From NCBI RefSeq assembly GCF_032854445.1, contig NW_027018075.1:1-64000 (forward strand): a stretch of 64,000 bases of DNA, given 5' to 3'. Position numbers and translations under genes: made by a program. The DNA is from Liolophura sinensis. Its lineage: Eukaryota > Mollusca > Polyplacophora > Chitonida > Chitonidae. Shown piece by piece: positions 37,401 to 49,300 of this stretch (the first letter of the stretch is position 1; every line of letters starts with the position of its first letter). The notes under the pieces are model-generated. The model had not been told where the DNA came from and ran no database searches. It saw nothing but the letters and a program-made list of their open reading frames with translations.

Positions 37401-40400
37401 TGGAAAAACTGTTCCAGTGCTACTAGTAAGAGGCTAATCCGACGTATTTTGTGACGAGAAATCGAATGGTGCAAACCGCGTTGCTCTCCGACCAATACTT
37501 TTGGCTGTAGCGACAGATCAATAATCATTGATGTCATAATCACGTGCCCAGCAACGGCTCTTACTCCATGGAAACCTGGGATATTTGCAATTTTTTAACA
37601 GCTGCCGATGCCTGGCCCAATTCCGCATCTTTTGGCACCTTATAAATGTGGGTCAGTGTTTAGTTGTACTTTTTACAGCAGACTGTATCAAGTACCTTGT
37701 GTTTTTTATGTACAAATGGTCTGGTTTTTCTACACGTAGATAAAGACATTGAGATTGTCTTGCACTTAGAAGTAAGACAATTGCTGAGTGAGTTAAATGG
37801 GCTTGGCCCAAAGATTTCACGTCTTCTGGGCTACCGAAGGGCACATAACTTATAGTCAAAAGTTAAATATAGTAATGACCAGTCGCGATTGTACAGAGTA
37901 CAGTGTAGCCGATTTCAATTAACAAAAAGACCAGGCAAAAATGCAAAAGTGGAAAAACTGTTCCAGTGCTGCTGGTAAGAGGCTAATCCGACGTATTTTG
38001 TGACGAGAAATCGAATGGTGCAAACCGCGTTGCTCTCCGACCAATACTTTTGGCTGTAGTGACAATTGAATGATCATTTATGTCATAATCACGTGCCCAG
38101 CAACGGCTCTTACTCCATGGAAACCAGGGAAATTTGCAATTTTTCAACAGCTGCCGATGCCTGGCTCAATTCCGCATCTTTTGGCACCTTACTGAAGTGG
38201 GTCAGTGTTCAGTTGTACTTTTTACAGCAGACTGTATCAAGTACCTTGTGGTTTTCACGTACAAATGGTGTGGTTTTTCTACACGTAGATAAAGACATTG
38301 AGATTGTCTTGCACTTAGAAGTAAGGCAATTGCTGGGTGAGTTAAATGGGCTGGGCGCAAAGATTTGACGTCTTCTGAGCTACCGAAGGGCACATAACTT
38401 ATAGTCAAAAGTTGAATATAGTAATGACCAGTCGCGATTGTACAGAGTACAGTGTAGCCGGTTTCAATTAACAAAAGGACCAGGCAAAAATGCAAAAGTG
38501 GAAAAACTGTTCCAGTGCTGCTGGTAAGAGGCTAATCCGACGTATTTTGTGACGAGAAATCGAATGGTGCAAACCGCGTTGCTCTCCGACCAATACTTTT
38601 GGCTGTAGCGACAATTGATTGATCATTGATGTCATAATCACGTGCCCAGCAACGGCTCTTACTCCATGGAAACCAGGGATATTTGCAATTTTTTAACAGC
38701 TGCCGATGCCTGGCCCAATTCTGCATCTTTTGGCACCTTAAAAATGTGGGTCAGTGTTCAGTTGTACTTTTTACAGCAGACAGTATCAAGTACCTTGTGT
38801 TTTTTATGTACAAATGGTGTGGTTTTTCTACACGTAGATAAAGACATTGAGATTGTCTTGGACTTAGAAGTAAGACAATTGCTGGGTGAGTTAAATGGGC
38901 TTGGCCCAAAGATTTCAGGTCTTCTGGGCTACCGAAGGGCACATAACTTATAGTCGAAAGTTGAATATAGTAATGACCAGTCGCGATTGTACAGAGTACA
39001 GTGTAGCCGATTTCAATTAACAAAAAGACCAGGCAAAAATGCAAAAGTGGAAAAACTGTTCCAGTGCTACTAGTAAGAGGCTAATCCGACGTATTTTGTG
39101 ACGAGAAATCGAATGGTGCAACCCGCGTTGCTCTCCGACCAATACTTTTGGCTGTAGCGACAATTGAATGATCATTTATGTCATAATCACGTGCGTAGCA
39201 TCGGCTCTTACTCCATGGAAACCAGGGAAATTTGCAATTTTTCAACAGCTGCCGATGCCTGGCTCAATTCCGCATCTTTTGGCACCTTACTGAAGTGGGT
39301 CAGTGTTCAGTTGTACTTTTTACAGCAGACTGTATCAAGTACCTTGTGGTTTTCACGTACAAATGGTGTGGTTTTTCTACACGTAGACAAAGACATTGAG
39401 ATTGTCTTGCACTTAGAAGTAAGACAATTGCTGGGTGAGTTAAATGGGCTTGGCCCAAAGATTTGACGTCTTCTGGGCTACCGAAGGGCACATAACTTAT
39501 AGTCAAAAGTCGAATATAGTAATGACCAGTCGCGATTGTACAGAGTACAGTGTAGCCGATTTCAATTAACAAAAAGACCAGGCAAAAATGCAAAAGTGGA
39601 AAAACTGTTCCAGTGCTACTAGTAAGAGCCTAATCCGACGTATTTTGTGACGAGAAATCGAATGGTGCATTCCGCGTTGCTCTCCGACCAATACTTTTGG
39701 CTGTAGCGACAATTGAATGATCATTTATGTCATAATCACGTGCGTAGCATCGGCTCTTACTCCATGGAAACCAGGGAAATTTGCAATTTTTAACAGCTGC
39801 CGATGCCTGGCTCAATTCCGCATCTTTTGGCACCTTACTGAAGTGGGTTAGTGTTCAGTTGTACTTTTTACAGCAGACTGTATCAAGTACCTTGTGTTTT
39901 TCACGTACAAATGGTGTGGTTTTTCTACACGTAGATAAAGACATTGAAATTGTCTTGGACTTAGAAGTAAGACAATTGCTGGGTGAGTTAAATGGGCTTA
40001 GCCCAAAGATTTCAGGTCTTCTGGGCTACCGAAGGGCACATAACTTATAGTCAAAAGTTGAATATAGTAATGACCAGTCGCGATTGTACAGAGTGCAGTG
40101 TAGCCGGTTTCAATTAACAAAAAGACCAGGCAAAAATGCAAAAGTGGAAAAACTGTTCCAGTGCTACTGGTAAGAGGCTAATCCGACGTATTTTGTGACG
40201 AGAAATCGAATGGTGCAAACCACGTTGCTCTCCGACCAATACTTTTGGCTGTAGTGACAATTGAATGATCATTTATGTCATAATCACGTGCCCAGCAACG
40301 GCTCTTACTCCATGGAAACCAGGGAAATTTGCAATTTTTCAACAGCTGCCGATGCCTGGCTCAATTCTGCATCTTTTGGCACCTTATTCATGTGGGTCTG

Positions 40401-41908
40401 TGGTCAGTTGTACTTTTTACAGCAGACTGTATCAAGTACCTTGTGTTTGTCACGTACAAATGGTGTGGTTTTTCTACACGTAGATAAAGACATTGAGATT
40501 GTCTTGCACTTAGAAGTAAGGCAATTGCTGGGTGAGTTAAATGGGCTGAGCCCAAAGATTTCAGGTCTTCTGGGCTACCGAAGGGCACATAACTTATAGT
40601 CAAAAGTTGAATATAGTAATGACCAGTCGCAATTGTACAGAGTACAGTGTACCCGATTTCAATTAACAAAAAGACCAGGCAAAAATGCAAAAGTGGAAAA
40701 ACTGTTCCAGTGCTGCTGGTAAGAGGCTAATCCGACGTATTTTGTGACGAGAAATCGAATGGTGCAAACCGCGTTGCTCTCCGACCAATACTTTTGGCTG
40801 TAGTGACAATTGAATGATCATTTACGTCATAATCACGTGTCCAGCAACGGCTCTTACTCAATGGAAACCAGGGAAATTTGCAATTTTTCAACAGCTGCCG
40901 ATGCCTGGCCCAATTCTGCATCTTTTGGCACCTTAAAAATGTGGGTCAGTGTTTAGTTGTACTTTTTACAGCAGACTGTATCAAGTACCTTGTGTTTTTT
41001 CACGTACAAATGGTGTGGTTTTTCTACACGTAGATAAAGACATTAAGATTGTCTTGCACTTAGAAGTAAGGCAATTGCTGGGTGAGTTAAATGGGCTTAG
41101 CCGAAAGATTTGACGTCTTCTGGGCTACCGAAGGGCACATAACTTATAGTCAAAAGTTGAATATAGTAATGACCAGTCGCGATTGTACATAGTACAGTTT
41201 AGCCGATTTCAATTAACAAAAAGAAGAAGCAAAAATGCAAAAGTGGAAAAACTGTTCCAGTGCTACTAGTAAGAGGCTAATCCGACGTATTTTGTGACGA
41301 GAAATCGAATGGTGCAAACCGCGTTGCTCTCATACCAATACTTTTGGCTGTAGCGACAGATCAATGATCATTAATGTCATAATCACGTGCCCAGCAACGG
41401 CTCTTACTCCATGGAAACCAGGGATATTTGCAATTTTTTAACAGCTGCCGATGCCTGGCCCAATTCCACATCTTTTGGCACCTTATAAATGTGGGTCAGT
41501 GTTTAGTTGTACTTTTTACAGCAGACTGTATCAAGTACCTTGTGTTTTTTATGTACAAATGGTCTGGTTTTTCTACACGTAGATAAAGACATTGAGATTG
41601 TCTTGCACTTAGAAGTAAGACAATTGCTGGGTGAGTTAAATGGGCTTGGCCGAAAGATTTGACGTCTTCTGGGCTACCGAAGGGCACATAACTTATAGTC
41701 AAAAGTTGAATATAGTAATGACCAGTCGCGATTGTACAGAGTACAGTGTAGCCGATTTCAATTAACAAAAAGACCAGGGAAAAATGCAAAAGTGGAAAAA
41801 CTGTTCCAGTGCTGCTGGTAAGAGGCTAATCCGACGTATTTTGTGACGAGAAATCGAATGGTGCAAACCGCGTTGCTCTCCGACCAATACTTTTGGCTGT
41901 AGTGACAA
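31474..41908 (+). repeat. Array segment: mixed types, indel-poor
   Basis: Nineteen monomers. The 'ttgaaatatcattta' type at 31474 and 35871 matches those at 20109 and 27085, giving four copies in the window. The copies at 33124, 33673 and 38066 carry the 'cttgtggttttcacg' variant. The stretch 39164-41908 recurs in part at 46301-48497. The copies near 35730 and 41220 share the 'aaaaagaagaagc' block and 'gtacatagtacag', and that at 41330 has 'gctctcataccaatac'. No non-satellite sequence is present. Confidence 0.8.
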
Positions 41909-44104
41909 TTGAATGATCATTTATGTCATATTCACGTGCCCAGCAACGGCTCTTACTCCATGGAAACCAGGGAAATTTGCAATTTTTCAACAGCTGCCGA
42001 TGCCTGGCTCAATTCCGCATCTTTTGGCACCTTACTGAAGTGGGTCAGTGTTCAGTTGTACTTTTTACAGCAGACTGTATCAAGTACCTTGTGGTTTTCA
42101 CGTACAAATGGTGTGGTTTTTCTACACGTAGATAAAGACATTGAGATTGCCTTGCACTTACAAGTAAGGCAATTGCTGGGTGAGTTAAATGGGCTTAACC
42201 CAAAGATTTCAGGTCTTCTGGGCTACCGAAGGGCACATAACTTATAGTCAAAAGTTGAATATAGTAATGACCAGTCGCGATTGTACAGAGTACAGTGTAG
42301 CCGATTTCAATTAACAAAAAGACCAGGCAAAAATGCAAAAGTGGAAAAACTGTTCCAGTGCTGCTGGTAAGAGGCTAATCCGACGTATTTTGTGACGAGA
42401 AATCGAATGGTGCAAACCGCGTTGCTCTCCGACCAATACTTTTGGCTGTAGCGACAATTGATTGATCATTGATGTCATAATCACGTGCCCAGCAACGGCT
42501 CTTACTCCATGGAAACCTGGGAAATTTGCAATTTTTTAACAGCTGCCGATGCCTGGCCCAATTCTGCATCTTTTGGCACCTTAAAAATGTGGGTCAGTGT
42601 TCAGTTGTACTTTTTACAGCAGACTGTATCAAGTACCTTGTGTTTTTTATGTACAAATGGTGTGGTTTTTCTACACGTAGATAAAGACATTGAGATTGTC
42701 TTGGACTTAGAAGTAAGACAATTGCTGGGTGAGTTAAATGGGCTTGGCCCAAAGATTTCAGGTCTTCTGGGCTACCGAAGGGCACATAACTTATAGTCGA
42801 AAGTTGAATATAGTAATGACCAGTCGCGATTGTACAGAGTACAGTGTAGCCGATTTCAATTAACAAAAAGACCAGGGAAAAATGCAAAAGTGGAAAAACT
42901 GTTCCAGTGCTACTAGTAAGAGGCTAATCCGACGTATTTTGTGACGAGAAATCGAATGGTGCAACCCGCGTTGCTCTCCGACCAATACTTTTGGCTGTAG
43001 CGACAATTGAATGATCATTTATGTCATAATCACGTGCGTAGCATCGGCTCTTACTCCATGGAAACCAGGGAAATTTGCAATTTTTCAACAGCTGCCGATG
43101 CCTGGCTCAATTCCGCATCTTTTGGCACCTTACTGAAGTGGGTTAGTGTTCAGTTGTACTTTTTACAGCAGACTGTATCAAGTACCTTGTGTTTTTCACG
43201 TACAAATGGTGTGGTTTTTCTACACGTAGATAAAGACATTGAGATTGTCTTGCACTTAGAAGTAAGGCAATTGCTGGGTGAGTTAAATGGGCTTAACCCA
43301 AAGATTTCAGGTCTTCTGGGCTACCGAAGGGCACATAACTTATAGTCAAAAGTTGAATATAGTAATGACCAGTCGCGATTGTACAGAGTACAGTGTAGCC
43401 GGTTTCAATTAACAAAAAGACCAGGCAAAAATGCAAAAGTGGAAAAACTGTTCCAGTGCTGCTGGTAAGAGGCTAATCCGACGTATTTTGTGACGAGAAA
43501 TCGAATGGTGCAAACCGCGTTGCTCTCCGACCAATACTTTTGGCTGTAGCGACAATTGATTGATCATTGATGTCATAATCACGTGCCCAGCAACGGCTCT
43601 TACTCCATGGAAACCAGGGATATTTGCAATTTTTTAACAGCTGCCGATGCCTGGCCCAATTCCACATCTTTTGGCACCTTATAAATGTGGGTCAGTGTTT
43701 AGTTGTACTTTTTACAGCAGACTGTATCAAGTACCTTGTGTTTTTTATGTACAAATGGTCTGGTTTTTCTACACGTAGATAAAGACATTGAGATTGTCTT
43801 GCACTTAGAAGTAATACAATTGCTGGGTGAGTTAAATGGGCTTGGCCCAAAGATTTGACGTCTTCTGGGCTACCGAAGGGCACATAACTTATAGTCAAAA
43901 GTTGAATATAGTAATGACCAGTCGCGATTGTACAGAGTACAGTGTAGCCGATTTCAATTAACAAAAAGACCAGGCAAAAATGCAAAAGTGGAAAAACTGT
44001 TCCAGTGCTGCTGGTAAGAGGCTAATCCGACGTATTTTGTGACGAGAAATCGAATGGTGCAAACCGCGTTGCTCTCCGACCAATACTTTTGGCTGTAGTG
44101 ACAA
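41909..44104 (+). repeat. Four-monomer higher-order repeat, copy 1
   Basis: Four monomers totalling exactly 2,196 bp. In order: a copy with 'gtcatattcacg' and 'cacttacaagtaagg' (41909); one with 'gaaacctgggaaatttg' and 'ttaaaaatgtggg' (42458); one with 'gtgcgtagcatcggc' and 'gggcttaacccaaag' (43007); and one with 'gattgatcattgatg' and 'ttataaatgtggg' (43556). The first three carry private variants that recur in the same order at 44105-45751. Confidence 0.88.
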
Positions 44105-46300
44105 TTGAATGATCATTTATGTCATATTCACGTGCCCAGCAACGGCTCTTACTCCATGGAAACCAGGGAAATTTGCAATTTTTCAACAGCTGCCGATGCC
44201 TGGCTCAATTCCGCATCTTTTGGCACCTTACTGAAGTGGGTCAGTGTTCAGTTGTACTTTTTACAGCAGACTGTATCAAGTACGTTGTGGTTTTCACGTA
44301 CAAATGGTGTGGTTTTTCTACACGTAGATAAAGACATTGAGATTGTCTTGCACTTACAAGTAAGGCAATTGCTGGGTGAGTTAAATGGGCTTGGCCCAAA
44401 GATTTGACGTCTTCTGAGCTACCGAAGGGCACATAACTTATAGTCAAAAGTTGAATATAGTAATGACCAGTCGCGATTGTACAGAGTACAGTGTAGCCGA
44501 TTTCAATTAACAAAAAGACCAGGCAAAAATGCAAAAGTGGAAAAACTGTTCCAGTGCTGCTGGTAAGAGGCTAATCCGACGTATTTTGTGACGAGAAATC
44601 GAATGGTGCAAACCGCGTTGCTCTCCGACTAATACTTTTGGCTGTAGCGACAATTGATTGATCATTGATGTCATAATCACGTGCCCAGCAACGGCTCTTA
44701 CTCCATGGAAACCTGGGAAATTTGCAATTTTTTAACAGCTGCCGATGCCTGGCCCAATTCTGCATCTTTTGGCACCTTAAAAATGTGGGTCAGTGTTCAG
44801 TTGTACTTTTTACAGCAGACTGTATCAAGTACCTTGTGTTTTTTATGTACAAATGGTGTGGTTTTTCTACACGTAGATAAAGACATTGAGATTGTCTTGG
44901 ACTTAGAAGTAAGACAATTGCTGGGTGAGTTAAATGGGCTTGGCCCAAAGATTTCAGGTCTTCTGGGCTACCGAAGGGCACATAACTTATAGTCGAAAGT
45001 TGAATATAGTAATGACCAGTCGCGATTGTACAGAGTACAGTGTAGCCGATTTCAATTAACAAAAAGACCAGGCAAAAATGCAAAAGTGGAAAAACTGTTC
45101 CAGTGCTACTAGTAAGAGGCTAATCCGACGTATTTTGTGACGAGAAATCGAATGGTGCAACCCGCGTTGCTCTCCGACCAATACTTTTGGCTGTAGCGAC
45201 AATTGAATGATCATTTATGTCATAATCACGTGCGTAGCGTCGGCTCTTACTCCATGGAAGCCAGGGAAATTTGCAATTTTTCAACAGCTGCCGATGCCTG
45301 GCTCAATTCCGCATCTTTTGGCACCTTACTGAAGTGGGTTAGTGTTCAGTTGTACTTTTTACAGCAGACTGTATCAAATACCTTGTGTTTTTTACGTACA
45401 AATGGTGTGGTTTTTCTACACGTAGATAAAGACATTGAGATTGTCTTGCACTTAGAAGTAAGGCAATTGCTGGGTGAGTTAAATGGGCTTAACCCAAAGA
45501 TTTCAGGTCTTCTGGGCTACCGAAGGGCACATAACTTATAGTCAAAAGTTGAATATAGTAATGACCAGTCGCGATTGTACAGAGTACAGTGTAGCCGGTT
45601 TCAATTAACAAAAAGACCAGGCAAAAATGCAAAAGTGGAAAAACTGTTCCAGTGCTGCTGGTAAGAGGCTAATCCGACGTATTTTGTGACGAGAAATCGA
45701 ATGGTGCAAACCGCGTTGCTCTCCGACCAATACTTTTGCCTGTAGCGACAATTGATTGATCATTGATGTCATAATCACGTGCCCAGCAACGGCTCTTACT
45801 CCATGGAAACCAGGGATATTTGCAATTTTTTAACAGCTGCCGATGCCTGGCCCAATTCTGCATCTTTTGGCACCTTAAAAATGTGGGTCAGTGTTCAGTT
45901 GTACTTTTTACAGCAGACTGTATCAAGTACCTTGTGTTTTTTATGTACAAATGGTGTGGTTTTTCTACACGTAGATAAAGACATTGAGATTGTCTTGGAC
46001 TTAGAAGTAAGACAATTGCTGGGTGAGTTAAATGGGCTTGGCCCAAAGATTTCAGGTCTTCTGGGCTACCGAAGGGCACATAACTTATAGTCGAAAGTTG
46101 AATATAGTAATGACCAGTCGCGATTGTACAGAGTACAGTGTAGCCGATTTCAATTAACAAAAAGACCAGGCAAAAATGCAAAAGTGGAAAAACTGTTCCA
46201 GTGCTACTAGTAAGAGGCTAATCCGACGTATTTTGTGACGAGAAATCGAATGGTGCAACCCGCGTTGCTCTCCGACCAATACTTTTGGCTGTAGCGACAA
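44105..46300 (+). repeat. Four-monomer higher-order repeat, copy 2
   Basis: Repeats 41909-44104 at an offset of exactly 2,196 bp. 'gtcatattcacg', 'cacttacaagtaagg', 'gaaacctgggaaatttg' and 'gggcttaacccaaag' appear again at matching positions. The fourth monomer differs: it has 'ttaaaaatgtggg' and 'gtgttcag' where copy 1 has 'ttataaatgtggg' and 'gtgtttag', so the block is not a simple whole-unit duplication. Between 41909 and 46850 nine monomers sum to exactly 4,941 bp (9 x 549), so net length has been conserved. Confidence 0.88.
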
Positions 46301-49300
46301 TTGAATGATCATTTATGTCATAATCACGTGCGTAGCATCGGCTCTTACTCCATGGAAACCAGGGAAATTTGCAATTTTTCAACAGCTGCCGATGCCTGGC
46401 TCAATTCCGCATCTTTTGGCACCTTACTGAAGTGGGTCAGTGTTCAGTTGTACTTTTTACAGCAGACTGTATCAAGTACCTTGTGGTTTTCACGTACAAA
46501 TGGTGTGGTTTTTCTACACGTAGACAAAGACATTGAGATTGTCTTGCACTTAGAAGTAAGACAATTGCTGGGTGAGTTAAATGGGCTTGGCCCAAAGATT
46601 TGACGTCTTCTGGGCTACCGAAGGGCACATAACTTATAGTCAAAAGTTGAATATAGTAATGACCAGTCGCGATTGTACAGAGTACAGTGTAGCCGATTTC
46701 AATTAACAAAAAGACCAGGCAAAAATGCAAAAGTGGAAAAACTGTTCCAGTGCTACTAGTAAGAGCCTAATCCGACGTATTTTGTGACGAGAAATCGAAT
46801 GGTGCAATCCGCGTTGCTCTCCGACCAATACTTTTGGCTGTAGCGACAATTGAATGATCATTTATGTCATAATCATGTGCGTAGCATCGGCTCTTACTCC
46901 ATGGAAACCAGGGAAATTTGCAATTTTTTAACAGCTGCCGATGCCTGGCTCAATTCCGCATCTTTTGGCACCTTACTGAAGTGGGTTAGTGTTCAGTTGT
47001 ACTTTTTACAGCAGACTGTATCAAGTACCTTGTGTTTTTCACGTACAAATGGTGTGGTTTTTCTACACGTAGATAAAGACATTGAAATTGTCTTGGACTT
47101 AGAAGTAAGACAATTGCTGGGTGAGTTAAATGGGCTTAGCCCAAAGATTTCAGGTCTTCTGGGCTACCGAAGGGCACATAACTTATAGTCAAAAGTTGAA
47201 TATAGTAATGACCAGTCGCGATTGTACAGAGTGCAGTGTAGCCGGTTTCAATTAACAAAAAGACCAGGCAAAAATGCAAAAGTGGAAAAACTGTTCCAGT
47301 GCTGCTGGTAAGAGGCTAATCCGACGTATTTTGTGACGAGAAATCGAATGGTGCAAACCACGTTGCTCTCCGACCAATACTTTTGGCTGTAGTGACAATT
47401 GAATGATCATTTATGTCATAATCACGTGCCCAGCAACGGCTCTTACTCCATGGAAACCAGGGAAATTTGCAATTTTTCAACAGCTGCCGATGCCTGGCCC
47501 AATTCTGCATCTTTTGGCACCTTAAAAATGTGGGTCAGTGTTTAGTTGTACTTTTTACAGCAGACTGTATCAAGTACCTTGTGTTTTTTCACGTACAAAT
47601 GGTGTGGTTTTTCTACACGTAGATAAAGACATTAAGATTGTCTTGCACTTAGAAGTAAGGCAATTGCTGGGTGAGTTAAATGGGCTTTGCCGAAAGATTT
47701 GACGTCTTCTGGGCTACCGAAGGGCACATAACTTATAGTCAAAAGTTGAATATAGTAATGACCAGTCGCGATTGTACATAGTACAGTTTAGCCGATTTCA
47801 ATTAACAAAAAGAAGAAGCAAAAATGCAAAAGTGGAAAAACTGTTCCAGTGCTACTAGTAAGAGGCTAATCCGACGTATTTTGTGACGAGAAATCGAATG
47901 GTGCAAACCGCGTTGCTCTCATACCAAAACTTTTGGCTGTAGCGACAGATCAATGATCATTAATGTCATAATCACGTGCCCAGCAACGGCTCTTACTCCA
48001 TGGAAACCAGGGATATTTGCAATTTTTTAACAGCTGCCGATGCCTGGCCCAATTCCATATATTTTGGCACCTTATAAATGTGGGTCAGTGTTTAGTTGTA
48101 CTTTTCACAGCAGACTGTATCAAGTACCTTGTGTTTTTTATGTACAAATGGTCTGGTTTTTCTACACGTAGATAAAGACATTGAGATTGTCTTGCACTTA
48201 GAAGTAAGACAATTGCTGGGTGAGTTAAATGGGCTTGGCCGAAAGATTTGACGTCTTCTGGGCTACCGAAGGGCACATAACTTATAGTCAAAAGTTGAAT
48301 ATAGTAATGACCAGTCGCGATTGTACAGAGTACAGTGTAGCCGATTTCAATTAACAAAAAGACCAGGCAAAAATGCAAAAGTGGAAAAACTGTTCCAGTG
48401 CTGCTGGTAAGAGGCTAATCCGACGTATTTTGTGACGAGAAATCGAATGGTGCAAACCGCGTTGCTCTCCGACCAATACTTTTGGCTGTAGTGACAATTG
48501 AATGATCATTTATGTCATAATCACGTGCCCAGCAACGGCTCTTACTCCATGGAAACCAGGGAAATTTGCAATTTTTCAACAGCTGCCGATGCCTGGCTCA
48601 ATTCCGCATCTTTTGGCACCTTACTGAAGTGGGTCAGTGTTCAGTTGTACTTTTTACAGCAGACTGTATCAAGTACCTTGTGGTTTTCACGTACAAATGG
48701 TGTGGTTTTTCTACACGTAGATAAAGACATTGAGATTGTCTTGCACTTACAAGTAAGGCAATTGCTGGGTGAGTTAAATGGGCTTGGCCCAAAGATTTGA
48801 CGTCTTCTGAGCTACCGAAGGGCACATAACTTATAGTCAAAAGTTGAATATAGTAATGACCAGTCGCGATTGTACAGAGTACAGTGTAGCCGATTTCAAT
48901 TAACAAAAAGACCAGGCAAAAATGCAAAAGTGGAAAAACTGTTCCAGTGCTGCTGGTAAGAGGCTAATCCGACGTATTTTGTGACGAGAAATCGAATGGT
49001 GCAAACCGCGTTGCTCTCCGACCAATACTTTTGGCTGTAGTGACAATTGAATGATAATTTATGTCATAATCACCTGCCCAGCAACGGGTCTTACTCCATG
49101 GAAACCAGGGATATTTGCAATTTTTCAACAGCTGCCGATGCCTGGCTCAATTCCGCATCTTTTGGCACCTTATTCATGTGGGTCTGTGGTCAGTTGTACT
49201 TTTTACAGCAGACTGTATCAAGTACCTTGTGTTTTTCACGTACAAATGGTGTGGTTTTTCTACACGTAGATAAAGACATTGAGATTGTCTTGCACTTAGA

